From NCBI GenBank assembly GCA_032629725.1, contig JAFEVB010000020.1, positions 1,094,560-1,158,559 of the forward strand: DNA of 64,000 nucleotides, given 5' to 3'. The number at the start of each line of letters is the position of its first letter. Position 1 is the first letter of the stretch. Origin of the DNA: Gremmenia infestans (Eukaryota > Ascomycota > Leotiomycetes > Helotiales > Hamatocanthoscyphaceae). A program made the position numbers and the translations under genes. Shown one piece after another: positions 21,827 to 32,746 of the stretch. Under the pieces are notes generated by a model. It saw only the letters and a list, made by a program, of their open reading frames with translations, was not told where the DNA came from and searched no databases.

Positions 21827-21869
21827 GGACAGGACTGGCTGGATTGGACAGGACTGGCTGGATTGGACT
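21827..21869. repeat. 19-bp tandem duplication
   Basis: Two perfect 19-bp copies (GGACAGGACTGGCTGGATT) followed by a partial third, in the RAC1 upstream region. Confidence 0.85.
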
Positions 21870-22420
21870 GCAACTGGAACTGGACACGGCAATAATAGGA
21901 GGCTTTCGATTAGACGCCCGGACTCTGCTGTTTCTTCCAACCAACAGCCGTTGGGCCAGATTTAATTATTGTCAACACTCAACAGTAATCGTCTAGACTA
22001 TAGTATGGTATAGTACGTCCGATCAAATGATTCGAGCATTGTTTGTGGGAGTATCTGTATGGATAATTAGAGGAGCATAGTATACATTAGTACTCGAGTA
22101 GTCGCACGATATCTTATCCATCCTTCACTGAGCTTGTTGGTACTGTACAGTAGTAATGACCTTAGGTAAATACCGTCCCGGGCCGTATCGTGTTACGGCC
22201 ACGCTTCTCTGCTCCAGTTTCAGCTTCTTTTGAGAATAAACAGCCTTCAAGATTTGTCTATTCCCACTATTCTTGGATCATGCTATATAGATAAATGTCT
22301 AATATTGTCTGTACCTTTTCAATTGTTTCGTCGCGATTGCATTAATGCGATACTTCAAATAACCACGTCTTGGCATATGTTTCGTTTCTTCGCGCTGCAC
22401 TGCGCTGCTGTGCTCTTCTA

Positions 22421-22447
22421 GAGAAGCTAGAGAAGCTAGAGAAGCTA
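22421..22447. repeat. 9-bp tandem repeat (GAGAAGCTA x3)
   Basis: Three perfect copies of GAGAAGCTA, about 530 bp upstream of the F-box-like ORF. Confidence 0.85.
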
Positions 22448-22979
22448 TTATCATTCTCGCCGGAATTCTGTCCTATCAAAGAGTTTCTTCTCAAGCGCAA
22501 GTGCAAGTGCACCATAGAGTGAAGACATGGTCAATTACTGGGTCCTGTTGTGCTTCGTACTCATAGTAGTCGACGACTCTACCCCCAAATCGGTCTCCGG
22601 ATTGAAAAGTTGGCCCTTTTTCTGACGCAAAACCCCTTTCAAGTCCTACTCGTTTTAAATTCCTACGGCTTCCCTTGCAAGTCAGCGCTTAGAGATGCCC
22701 CAAGCGCCTCATGACTTCCCCTGACAAGTAAGTCATACCCGCTGTTCTTTGCAGGAACTCTCTCCTTCAACTAGAGTGAATCCACCTCGTGACACTATCG
22801 CTACTTTATATCACGGCTGGTGTTATTTGTTCTCGCATAATTAAAGTCATCCATTCTCGCACAACTACTCCACCACTTCAATCACCTTTACTAGGATCCC
22901 TAATAATCAATCATCATGAAGCTTCTTGTGAGAATGTTTTCTCGCCTACGACAGCCGTCTTGAGTCTTCGGTTCTGGGA

Positions 22980-23564
22980 ATGCTGCCCGTAGATTTCCTG
23001 CTCCAGATAATAGAACAGCTTCCCGCTCCCTCAGCCGCCGTTTTTTCGATCTGCTGCATGAAAACCAAGCTTGTGACTGGAACAATGTATCTCGAACATC
23101 TGGTTAGCCGATGGGACGATACATATGCATTTCTAGATCTCATAGCTCGTGATCTGGTAGATCATGTTGTCTGCTCTCCTTGCCAGAAGCTCCATGAAAT
23201 TGAAGATTCAAGCAAACATCAGCAGTCATATCTACAACTTCTAATCACAGCCCGTGTGTTCGACGATGCAAATGCTACTACGGTACTTACTAGCGGGATC
23301 AACTTCAGCTCAGCTGTTGTGAGTATGGCTATGAAGCGTCATCAACAAAGTCAAGGTTGCGGCCTACTCTTGGATGACCTTTCAGATACTGCGACAATAG
23401 CTCTTATCGACGAATGTATAGTGCCAACAACCAGGTCAGATTACCGTATTATCAAGGGCCAAATGATCCATCGTTTTCAGGATGTGGGCGAGATGATGAA
23501 CTTTGGAAGGCACATTTATAGTCTTCAGTCCCCTTGCCTCCGGCAACAATACAGCTTCAGGTAA
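22980..23564 (+). CDS. F-box-like protein, apparently damaged
   Basis: A 194-residue open frame starting with an F-box-like segment (LPVDFLLQIIEQLPAPSAAVFSICC), followed by the region common in fungal orphan F-box proteins: FLDLIARDLVDHVVCSPCQKLHEIE. Such proteins usually bind Skp1 and present substrates to SCF ubiquitin ligases; that is family knowledge, not shown here. An ATG at 22916 begins a plausible leader (MKLLVRMFSRLRQP) in a different frame that ends at a TGA. The F-box frame itself is open upstream of 22980 (SRLESSVLGM) without an ATG. One indel would join them. The C-terminus also looks short. It may be a recently broken gene or one with an unrecognised intron. Confidence 0.55.
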   Translation: MLPVDFLLQIIEQLPAPSAAVFSICCMKTKLVTGTMYLEHLVSRWDDTYAFLDLIARDLVDHVVCSPCQKLHEIEDSSKHQQSYLQLLITARVFDDANATTVLTSGINFSSAVVSMAMKRHQQSQGCGLLLDDLSDTATIALIDECIVPTTRSDYRIIKGQMIHRFQDVGEMMNFGRHIYSLQSPCLRQQYSFR

Positions 23565-23997
23565 GATACCTAGGTATCTATCAGGACTATTTGAAAATGG
23601 TTATAAGGTTGAAGCTGATCCTTTTCTGTTGCATAAGCATAAAGCTGAGCTGTTCAGTGTTCAACGTTCAGAATGAGAGAATTTTGGCTTATGAAAAAGC
23701 TAAAATAAATCAGTATAAGGGGCAAGAATGTATCTTATAGTTTATATGCCTCGCACTTATAAATATAGTGGTCTTCGCGTAAAAGATAGACATCCAAATT
23801 GCTTACATTGCCCGAAGACTAAATAGAGAGGTATTTGTATAATTGGTTATATTGTACCAGATGAATAAACATATGCCCCCATACCTATCACTCCATATAA
23901 CGCCCATGCAGATCCTCTTTGCTGACCAGCTATATTCCCATATGTGCAAATCACCAATATTTGGGATAATTCCTTCCCGAAAGCCGAGGACATTCAG
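23565..23997. other. Intergenic, no gene recognised
   Basis: AT-rich spacer between the F-box-like ORF and the 3' end of the WD40 gene. No feature identified. Confidence 0.5.
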
Positions 23998-26340
23998 TCA
24001 ATCATCATCATCATCATCATGCACACCTAAATTCCGATGTCTAAGGCCATAACGCCTCTCATGCTGGCCAGGATACAGAGCTGGGTCAACTTCCAGTTTC
24101 TGATTGACGCGCAGCCCCATCTTTGGCTCTGCCTCATCTTCTTCCGCTCCATCATTCCAAGAGTGCACCGAGCAAGTGCCAGTGTCCCTCCCGTATCCGC
24201 TCCAAGCGGAAGCTATAATTTAATTATCAACATTTGAGCGTTTTGATCAACAATGTGAAGTACTTACCAACGATCATCGGAGCATTAGGGTGCCAGGAGG
24301 CATCTCTGACACAGGTTCTCCAGTGACTTTGGGAGTTATCTTCAATGCCATCCCAAGCCATAGCACCATACTCATTGTGAGGAGGCCTCGTGTTTTTAGT
24401 TGCACCTTGTACATCTACTATTCCAGCAATTGTTGCGTCCATATTCCAAATATAAACCTTTCCATCTTCACTTCCAGAATACACGTATCTGGAATTGGTG
24501 CTATCAGGGGGCGAGAAATGGCATCTAATCAAGGTCCGTAGAACACGATGACCCCTGAAAGTTACGAGGGAGTTGTCATTGGGGTCTTTGTACCAGTCAT
24601 CCTCGTCGTATGACCCCCAGCGATAGTCGAAGCGGGGACCTCGCCTGGATGGTCTGAGAGAAGTAAAGTCACTGGGAGACATGACCATACGGAGATCCCA
24701 TAACTTCATACTTTGCTCTTTGCCGTTACTTAGAATGTAGCCTGCAACTTGAATCAGTGTGTATACTCAAAATGGCATTTTGGTGCCTCTTACGGCCGTC
24801 TCCCTTGCTGTCAATGTATGTCAACCCTTCAATGTGGCCAACGAAAGCTCCGGCAGCTCGGCTATCACCCATGCTACGAGTATCCCAGACTTTGAGAGTC
24901 GTATCATCTGATCCAGAATACAGAATGTGAGGCGAAGACTTGTCGGCGAAGCAGACAGCGTTGACATCATCATCATGTCCGTTGATTTTCTGGGTCGTGC
25001 GGCGAGACTCAATATCGTACACCACAATTGCTCCACCAGAAGCACCAGCCACCAATTCTCGGCCATCCCCAGAGAAACGGATGGACCAGATTCCAAAGGA
25101 GCCTCCAAATCTTGCACGGTACATGTCTGGGTGCTGTCTCCCCGTATCTGCAAGGTCCAATGAATAAGGATCACCTTTGTCATTTGGGTCCGTAGGTGCG
25201 AGACAGACGGTGCTTCGAATAGACGTGTATGCGAGGTATTTGTTGTCGGGACTTAACGAAGCATCCGTGAGGGTCCATTGGCCAAAAGGATACTCGACAG
25301 TTTTGTAGTATCTCCATTTGTATGGGTTCGAGGTGTCGTACATTCGGACTTTATAATCCTTATTTACGGAGTAAAAAAAGTTTCCATCGTCCGAAAACTG
25401 ACCCGAGTAAACAGGCTGGTTGTAGTGGATGACCATGTCCGGATTTGAAGCTGGTATCATGCCCTAGAAGCTCATTAGTCATGGGTTTGAAATGGACGCT
25501 TGATCTTTACTTGAGCCATCAGCCTCTGATTGAGCCTTTGCTTCGCATGGCTGTCGGTTGCCAGCTCTCTATCCAGTATGCGTCTAGCAAGCTTCTTTTT
25601 CTTTCCAATACTGCCCCTCTCACTCAAACTAACCGACTCTTCTTCGTTGGAACCAAAGGTTCCGGAGTTCATAAGCTCGGTTCCCTCATCACTTGGGACT
25701 TTCGGGAATCGAGTGGGGTCGGCCGGTGGCCTCCTTCTCCTACGCCTCCACATAGGACCATAATCCCCAGCGTCATCGTCGATATCAAGTTCCTCGTCGT
25801 CGTGTGCAAAGCGGAACAAGCGCCCCAGCTCCGAGGTTGCCAGCAACCGGATCACCTGTCTTCGTTGTCGAACGGCTGCGATTCGGAATATAAGCAAGAC
25901 CGTCAGGATAAAAGTTAAGATGTAGGGCGGCTCACTGCGTTCGGCCTCGGATTGCGTTGCATCCTGGTCGTCGTCTTCTTCTTCGATTTCGACTTGTAGC
26001 TCACCATACGGTCCATCTAAAGGAGGGGCAGGCCAATTTAGCTTCGGCGGATTGAGGGGAAGCAGAGGTTGGAAATACCTTCGTCTTCTTCGTCATCCTC
26101 ATCGTTATCATCATTGTCTTCTTCGTAGTCCTGGTGGGCACCTCGAAGTATTGCCTCGATATATTCGGGATCGTTAATGTCTACACTTGCATCGTCGGAT
26201 GTAGCTTCGTAATCCATGTCCTCGCTCTCGGAAGCCGTCGTGACATCACCCGGCGGCGAAGGTCCGTCTGCTGGTCTTGAGCTGGAAGAAGCTCCTGCTC
26301 CCAGGATATCCTGCAAAGACCTTCCATGGGGGTCGGCCAT
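23998..26340 (-). CDS. WD40 protein, DCAF11/LEC14B type
   Basis: Likely substrate receptor of a CUL4-DDB1 ubiquitin ligase (inferred from the DCAF11/LEC14B family). Six exons (26079-26340, 25936-26016, 25511-25875, 24794-25463, 24268-24741, 23998-24212) sum to 688 aa. The N-terminus is acidic (YEEDNDDNDEDDEEDEG). A basic linker RQRRQVIRLLATSELGRLF follows. WD repeats begin with YNQPVYSGQFSDDGNFF and include GSFGIWSIRFSGDGREL, INGHDDDVNAVCF, SGSDDTTLKVWDTR, SGSEDGKVYIWNMD and VRDASWHPNAPMI. The LEC14B-type insertion FDYRWGSYDEDDWYKDPND between repeats is present. The final exon adds SGYGRDTGTCSVHSWND and the family end ALYPGQHERRYGLRHRNLG, then an Asp run encoded by a (GAT)n repeat. Confidence 0.93.
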
Positions 26341-26783
26341 ATTGAGGGAAAGAGAGAGACCAGGCAAGACTGAAGATGCGATATAATAATGTTTGTTTGA
26401 GGAATAGGTGGATGTGGAGTTGGAGTTGATGCACAGATGCACTAATCCGTCTTAAAAGTAATGTAATCAATAAGCTCTCCACTTACGATAAGCGGACTTA
26501 AGTTGATTTTCGGGCTTTACAGATGATGGTAGCTCGGGTAGTACATATGTTCATTTAATGTTTCTTGGCCGCTGTGTATACGGAGTACATAACAATGTGA
26601 GTTACTATTCATTCTATTTATGCGGAATGCGAATATACCAAGGCTATTCAATTACTGCCCCAACTTAGTTTTGAAAACTATCATTATTATCATTATCATC
26701 TAAATCATCATTAACTTCTAGCCTCACTTTGCAATTAGATCTACTTCAATTATAACCATTTCCCAAACCCCCCATTTGAAGCT
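26341..26783. other. Intergenic, no gene recognised
   Basis: Promoter of the WD40 gene and 3' region of the glutamine synthetase-like gene. ATT/ATC-rich; nothing else seen. Confidence 0.5.
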
Positions 26784-28111
26784 TTAAAATACTCTCATGG
26801 ACAATTCCCTCCTCTCGGCCCCAATCAATTTTCCGAAGTTCTCCTCCTCTTTGGTCTTGACCTTTACATATCTGTCAATCAATTCTGGACCTAATGCATC
26901 CTTCAACTCCTCGGCCGCTTTCAAGCTGTCAATTGCTGCCTTTAAGCTTGTTGGCATCTTAGATAAGATCCCAAGATCCGTCGCTTCATCGTCTTCAATA
27001 CCTTTGAAGACTAATCTCTTTGGGTCCTTAATGGTTAAGCTCTTCTCCTTTTCAAGTCCAATAATCCCAGCTGTCAAGATAGCTGTCATCGCTAGATACG
27101 GATTGGCAGTTGCATCTACACCTCGAAGTTCCCAATGGCCATCCTTGATTTTCCTGTGTGTTGCAGTTCTATTCTGCAGGCTCCAGAAAATTCGCTCCTC
27201 TGGCTTAAGCCGAAGGTTGCTGTCATAGTTGGGCATATAGAACGCTGCCAAAGCCCTCCAATTTTCCAACAAACCTGCTAAGAAGTTTTCATGTTTGTCC
27301 AGGCGTGACATCGATAGATGCATGTGAGATCCAACTCCGCTCAGCTTTCAAAAGGTTTTGGATAGACCGTACCATGAAGACCGTGCTTGCGGGAGATATT
27401 CCTGATTGTTTCGTGGCAGTAAACCAGGGCATCAGCTGACTGAAGAGGGGCCATAGGCTCCGTCGAGATTTCAAACAAGCCAGGGCCTCCTTCAGAGTGG
27501 AATTGCCGGACTTCGATCCCGACATTTTGAATACACTCAACCATCTCTTCAACTATTGGGAGGTATTTGTTGTTGATACTCGCCGTCGAGTACGTATTTG
27601 CGACCATATCGATTGGTTTTGGCGTTCCACTGGATTCGTCAAATATAACAAACTCAACTTCGTTGCCAACAAGGAAGTCCAAATCATGTTTCCCCTTCGC
27701 CGAGGAACACACTTCTTGAAGCCGAGAACGAGGACATCTGCGAAAGCCTTTCCCGTCTTTATGTCCTCCTTCTTTGACAAAGCACATGACCATTGCATGT
27801 TTTGGAGCATAGTGGCAGATTTCGAGACTTGACCAGTCAGCAAATAGCTCATCTTGTCCTACTTCAAAGTCTTCGAAAAGAAAAGAGTTGTCGAGTATCA
27901 ACGCGGTTAGCATTGGTGACGGGATTGTTAACGATGACTCCTTTCGTCCTAGGGAGAGAGCAAAAGATTTTGTAGCGATACGAGCGCTTAGAAGGCCTGA
28001 ATAGTCGATCCATTGATAACGAATATATTCAACGGAAGGGTTGCTAGCGAGGAAAGTTTCCAGAATCTTGACGTCTCCTGGATTACCTTCCTGGGGGGCA
28101 AATTCTCCCAT
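26784..28111 (-). CDS. Glutamine synthetase-like protein, frame interrupted
   Basis: Type-I-like glutamine synthetase fold of the fungal FluG/GS-like group; related enzymes ligate ammonia or amines to gamma-glutamyl substrates, and the substrate here is unknown. The N-terminal part (28111 down to about 27341) has YIRYQWIDYSGLLSARI, the GNEVEFVIFDE active-site strand, FHSEGGPGLFEIS and HGLHGTVYPKPFES. The C-terminal part, down to 26784, has SGVGSHMHLSMS, ENWRALAAFYMPNYDS, KDGHWELRGVDATANPYL and the final RRELSMRVF. The two halves are in different frames: the first stops at TGA right after PFES, while the second is continuous from there in the -1 frame. One missing base in the AAA run near 27349 explains it. 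A 38-nt intron is possible but would delete a conserved strand. It could be a pseudogene, an assembly error or a true indel. Confidence 0.75.
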
Positions 28112-29331
28112 TGTCGAATAAAGGGGTGGTGGTGGTAGAGCAACAGCTTTTTCTATCAACGAAATGATCAATCTAAGAGTTCACAAGTACCTACGGATTT
28201 AAACTCGAGATCATTCTTTATAGAGTTATATTCTAAAGTCTTAGGCACTAGTAAGATTGGCTGCTTACGTATGTACGACGACTGATAGATGGATGCCTGC
28301 TTATTCCCTACCTACCTACGTGACTCATAGAATACTGCCTGATTTAGGTAGCATCTTGTAATTCCACACCGCTGTTATTTTCCTCGCTGAATTTGCATAT
28401 ACAGTATACGAAGTACTTCTTGCCTGGCTCAGCTCAGGTCTGGTGAAGATGGCATCCATCCCCGTATTGCAGAATCATACCGTAGGAAATCAGCAGAAAA
28501 GCAAAAGGCTATCGAGCAGAGGGAGGCTAGGTTGAAAAACTGGAAACACTATTACACTAAATTGGGCCTACCTAAATGCTTCTCAGATACCGGTAGACAG
28601 ACATACTAGACACCGCCCAGTCCCTCAAAACCTCACCACCATATCTCGCGACGCTTTTTAGTTTGGAAGTAAAAGTAACATTGTTTCTGTACAAGTTATC
28701 CGCAAAAGATGCATGGAAGCTTCAGAAATATTGCGATGGTACTAAATTGACAGGCCCGTGACATAAGTTGCTTGGTGGTTGTTGACTGAAAATTGCTAAA
28801 TAGTAGGAACAGCGCGAACTTGAGCATGTTGCTGGTAGGATTACTGAGCTTGAAGCGGTACATTGATACGCTATACAATTCAGCTAGGCTAGGCCATGTC
28901 AGTCTTGCATATACTGTTAAGAAGTGGCTAAGAAAGGCTGGAAGCATTCCTGCGAACTAAATGTGCTAGGTCTTGCTAGCAATTGGTGGAGTGGGCTCTT
29001 AATATCTCCACTCGGAGAAGCTCTTCTTCTGGGGTACTAAAATCTAGTCAGTTCAATGATGTTCAACAAGGTCCATGGTTCTGAATCGGATCGGCAGGTG
29101 TATTCTTGGCAGTTCCAAGACAGGCGGAATTTTGTATTCTCCCAATGCATAAACACAACACTGCTATGCTTTCAAAGCCGCTGCAGAACCAGCCCAATAT
29201 AATACATTTTGCAGCCCATGTTCTCAGAAACGCCCTGTCATAAGAGGAGCATGGCTGATTGTCTGCCTCCCATCACCCGGCCCCTCTCAAACAACTCAAC
29301 GAGCCAACTTCCCGCGCACCAATTCCAGAAA
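28112..29331. other. Intergenic, no firm gene
   Basis: Holds the promoter of the GS-like gene and the 3' side of SSS1. A 50-odd-codon open stretch around 28443-28610 with a charged helical composition could be a remnant, but it has no start and no family. Otherwise nothing recognised. Confidence 0.45.
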
Positions 29332-29717
29332 TTATGCGCCTCCCACCAGAATGTTGTTCACCGGAATGTGTACTGAAAATCTTGTAAGCTACCAGAACAA
29401 AACGAAAGGGCGAGGATGAAAAAGGGGCAGGAACGCCTTACTGAGCTTGATGATAAAGCCAACTGCTCCCATTACAAGGAACCCAACACCCACTGCTTGA
29501 GAGATCTTGATGAATTCGCGTCTATCGGCTACAGAAAGAAAAGTCAGATATGGTGCTCAGACTTGACATTGCGTATTCAGCGCGAAGGGCGCAGATAGGG
29601 CAAGGAATGTGCAGAACAGGAGGCTTTCGTACGTTTCGTGCACCGGTTGACAAATTGTCTTCCTTCCGTGAAAAAGTCTTTGGGGATGTCCAGGAATTCT
29701 TGGATTTGGTCAGACAT
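29332..29717 (-). CDS. SSS1: Sec61 gamma subunit (Sss1)
   Basis: Small tail-anchored subunit of the ER Sec61 translocon, essential for protein import. Three exons (29633-29717, 29442-29528, 29332-29372) sum to 70 aa, the normal size for Sec61-gamma. The sequence starts MSDQIQEFLDIPKDFF, then FVNRCTKPDRREFIKIS across the first join, which is the family signature. A single C-terminal membrane span follows (VGVGFLVMGAVGFIIKLI) and the lumenal end is HIPVNNILVGGA. The second codon-splitting join (A|TA) gives the conserved Ile. The longer minus-strand frame that extends upstream of 29717 has no support as protein. Confidence 0.95.
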
Positions 29718-30846
29718 GCTTGCGATTCTGGTGTTGAAATCGAAAGAAGTTTGGAAAGGAGGGACCGGGGCGAATTGTGTCTCGTCGTTCGTGCACACGG
29801 CAGTGAAAGCGTAAAGGCCGGGTTGAATTATTCGGAGGTATTTAGGAGGCAGACGACGGACGGTGCAAGAACGTGAGGTGGTCTCAAGGTGAAAGGAGAG
29901 GCTGATAGATAGAAGTAGAAGGCCTCGAAATAATTTGGGCGAAGGTGAAGATGCCACATCGCCAATCACATGATAGTGTACCTACCTAGTTGGTCTTAAT
30001 GGTCTCCTGAATGAGTATTTGCGCTAAGCCTAACTTGCTTGCGTACAAGCATAGCATAGTAATACGAGTAAGGCTTTAATCATCGAGCTGGTGCTCTGCC
30101 TATTAACAGCAATACCATCCTCGACGCGACGACATTGAAGAGCGAGGAACTAGGATATCTGGGAATTGGGGGCCGGCTTTTCTGCAACCATCATAGCAGT
30201 TCGTTCACAGCTCCAATACACTCCAATACAAGTAAATCTCGACACTCGCCCGTTTTCGCCATTTCGCGACAAGGCAAGGCTTGGAGGGAAAGGAAAGCTT
30301 GCTTGCAAAGGGAGGAGCAGCAGCTGGCATTAGTCTTCTTACCACTCCCTACTCTTGCTACTCTACTCTACCCTACTCTACCTTATACCTGCCCTTGTAC
30401 TTGTCAAAGGGCGGAACTGTTGTACTTCCACTTCCAATCTGCCGCAATTGGCTCTTCACGTTTCCCTGCATCGAGCACCGGTGTTTCCCCAAGATTGCAA
30501 GCACAGAGCTTCATCTTCAATTTCTCCATTGTGTCTGCATCTGCCACAGAAGGCTATCAGACTTCAGAATTTGGCCTCGGTTTATGAAGCGCAATCTTGA
30601 CAGCTGAAGGAGTACGTATTTTGTATTCTGCCCTATGTATCTCAGATCTATACCGCGCCTGCGTGTGCAGATATCGGGCGCCGGGCTTGATGAGGATTTT
30701 CACGCGCTGATCTTGTTCTCATATTCTTACAGAAACCTTTTACTGTCGCTCAATCTCATTTCAAAGTGTATTAAGGCAATAGATCTCTTCAATCCGAGGA
30801 TATATTTCAAACTAAAAAAAGGAACTTCGTGTTCTTGGCAGACAAA
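29718..30846. other. Divergent promoter region of SSS1 and the RRM gene
   Basis: About 1.1 kb with overlapping short ORFs but no domain. At 30353-30385 there is a CTCTACCCTACTCTACC stretch, complementary in flavour to the TAGAG array upstream of the bHLH gene. A 5' UTR intron of the RRM gene could lie here but is not provable. Confidence 0.4.
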
Positions 30847-32270
30847 ATGCCCGATACCGACGAATTCGACATCGACATCTATGGTGATGCCAATACTGAG
30901 CAGGAAGGCTCGTTCAAAAAGGACGAAGAAGGTGATGTGAAGATTGACGGTGTTGAGGCTACCAATGGACATACTGAGGAGACGAACGGGGTAAAACACG
31001 AAGAGGCGCAAGATGATGAATATATCGATATCAAAGTTGCCAACGACGAGGATAGTAAAATGAATGAGCAGCAGAAGATTAAGAGCACAGACGAATCCGG
31101 AGCAGGCGCTCTTAGCATCCCTAAGCAAGCCCCCCAACAACAAGGTGTAAAGCGCAAGGAGGGATCTGATGACCGGCCCATAGATCCACTGGCCACAACA
31201 GCTCTGCTAATATCAGAACTCCACTGGTGGAATACCGATGATGACATTCGTGGCTGGGTCAATCAGGCTCAGGTCGAGGACGAATTGAAAGACATTACCT
31301 TCTCTGAGCACAAAGTTAACGGGAAAAGCAAAGGGTACAGACAATTGATACGCCTCTGATGCAATGACTTGCTAACGTGCTTGTAGCCAAGCTTATGTCG
31401 AGTTCACTTCCCAACAAGCAGCTACCGCTGCGAAGCATAAAATTGATGCTTTTGGTGAGGGGCAACAGTATTCAAAGAAGCAAACAGTGGTTTATTCGAA
31501 TCCGAACAATAACTTATTCCGAACCTTGCCGAAAGATGCCCCAATGCGCGCTGGCAAAGACAGCCAGACCAATCGGGCTCCATCCGGAGGGTACAACAAT
31601 GACAGAGGTAATCAAAATGGCAACTTTGGTGGCAACTTCCGTGGACGAACGCCTGGTTACAATTCTCGAGGGGGCGGCAGTATGAACAACATGAACGGCA
31701 ACAACTTCAATCGCAACTTTTCAGGTCCAGCTATGGGTAATATGGGTGGTGGCGGTTTCAACTCTGCCATGGGAGGCTTCCAAGGAAACTCCATGGGTAA
31801 CCAATTTGGAGGGTTTAACAACCGTGGTGGCATGATGGGAGGTATGCGAGGGGGGCCTAATGGTATGCGAGGTGGTAGAGGTGGTATGGGCAACGGTATG
31901 ATGGGAGGTATGCCTATGGGTGGAATGCCGATGGGCGGTATGGCTGGAGGCATGGGTGCAATGCCAATGAACATGGGACAGATGGGTGGAGGTATGCCAG
32001 GTATGATTATATCCCATATTTTACCCCAGGAGTTTGGTCTGTGTGCGCGACCAAGGTCAAACCCGAGTGGGGAGCAATCTTTGAATAGTCCCGTCTTATG
32101 GAATGATTGACAACACTTCACACAAGGACGTGACGCTGACTAGTATGCAAATAGGTGGAGGTGGTTTCAACGCCATGCAACCGCACTTCAACCCAGCGTT
32201 TTTCCCACAGAACCAGGCTGCAGGTGACTGGCAAAACCCCCACGGAGCCAAACGCCCAAGACCTGAGTGA
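30847..32270 (+). CDS. CPSF6/7-like RRM protein with Gly-Met-rich tail
   Basis: RNA-binding protein resembling the large subunits of cleavage factor I in mRNA 3'-end formation. Three exons (30847-31334, 31387-32000, 32155-32270) sum to 405 aa. The N-terminus is acidic (DTDEFDIDIYGD). The RRM spans the first join: LISELHWWNTDDDIRGWV, then GKSKGQAYVEF and FRTLPKDAP. WW-T-D-D-I is characteristic of the CPSF6-type RRM. After the RRM comes a low-complexity tail of FGGNFRGR-like and MGGMPMGG-like repeats. It ends with an aromatic/Asn segment (FNPAFFPQNQ) and a basic PHGAKRPRPE, probably a nuclear signal. I start at the ATG at 30847. The 154-nt second intron could be alternatively retained; read-through adds a short unrelated end. 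Confidence 0.85.
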
Positions 32271-32746
32271 GGTTCTTGGGCATATTATTGTGCTTCCTAC
32301 GTATGATATCTTCTAAGTAGTTCAAGCATGGATCTTAAGTTGAGGTAAATCTTCAAAGCATTGGGTGGGACGGATCTGGGGCGTTGGGTTGCTAATTAAG
32401 GATTGAGATGGCCAAATGGATGCCTTGATACCTGTAGCTCAGCCGATTAATGTACAATATATGGCGTTTGAGGGTCAAAGCCTTGTCAGTTCTTTCTGAA
32501 TATAACTTTTTCCTATGTCGTTCCGTTACATTCAGAGTTTAGCCTAGCGTTTGTGGAAGAAGTCAAGGAGGCACTTGCCCAATACGGCGAGCTCTATACC
32601 TGCTTCTCTCGGTGTTCCTACCAGAGATCTTCCACATCACCATCGAGATATTAAGGCAACTTTTGTTTAGCATACCATACATCTTAAGTAGGCATCGATA
32701 AGCTTGGCTCTACGAGACTACTCAGCCGAGCGAAGGCTCTGACGAT
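32271..32746. other. Intergenic between RRM gene and DUF21 gene
   Basis: 3' region of the RRM gene and promoter of the next gene. No feature recognised. Confidence 0.5.

Larger units (their letters stand above)
21090..22979. other. Long intergenic region with several short tandem repeats
   Basis: Contains the promoter and leader of RAC1 and the upstream side of the F-box-like gene. ORFs here are shadows of low-complexity sequence. Short tandem arrays are listed separately. Confidence 0.5.

Noticed and set aside
28443..28610. Open stretch reading YRRKSAEKQKAIEQREARL with no start codon
   Set aside because: Looks protein-like but is short, lacks an ATG, splice context and any family; could be a gene remnant.
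30135..30607. Overlapping ORFs of 81-150 codons upstream of the RRM gene
   Set aside because: Composition follows a pyrimidine-rich leader; no domain or intron support.
31657..32121. Pro/Ile-rich minus-strand ORF
   Set aside because: Antisense shadow of the Gly-Met-rich tail of the CPSF6-like gene.
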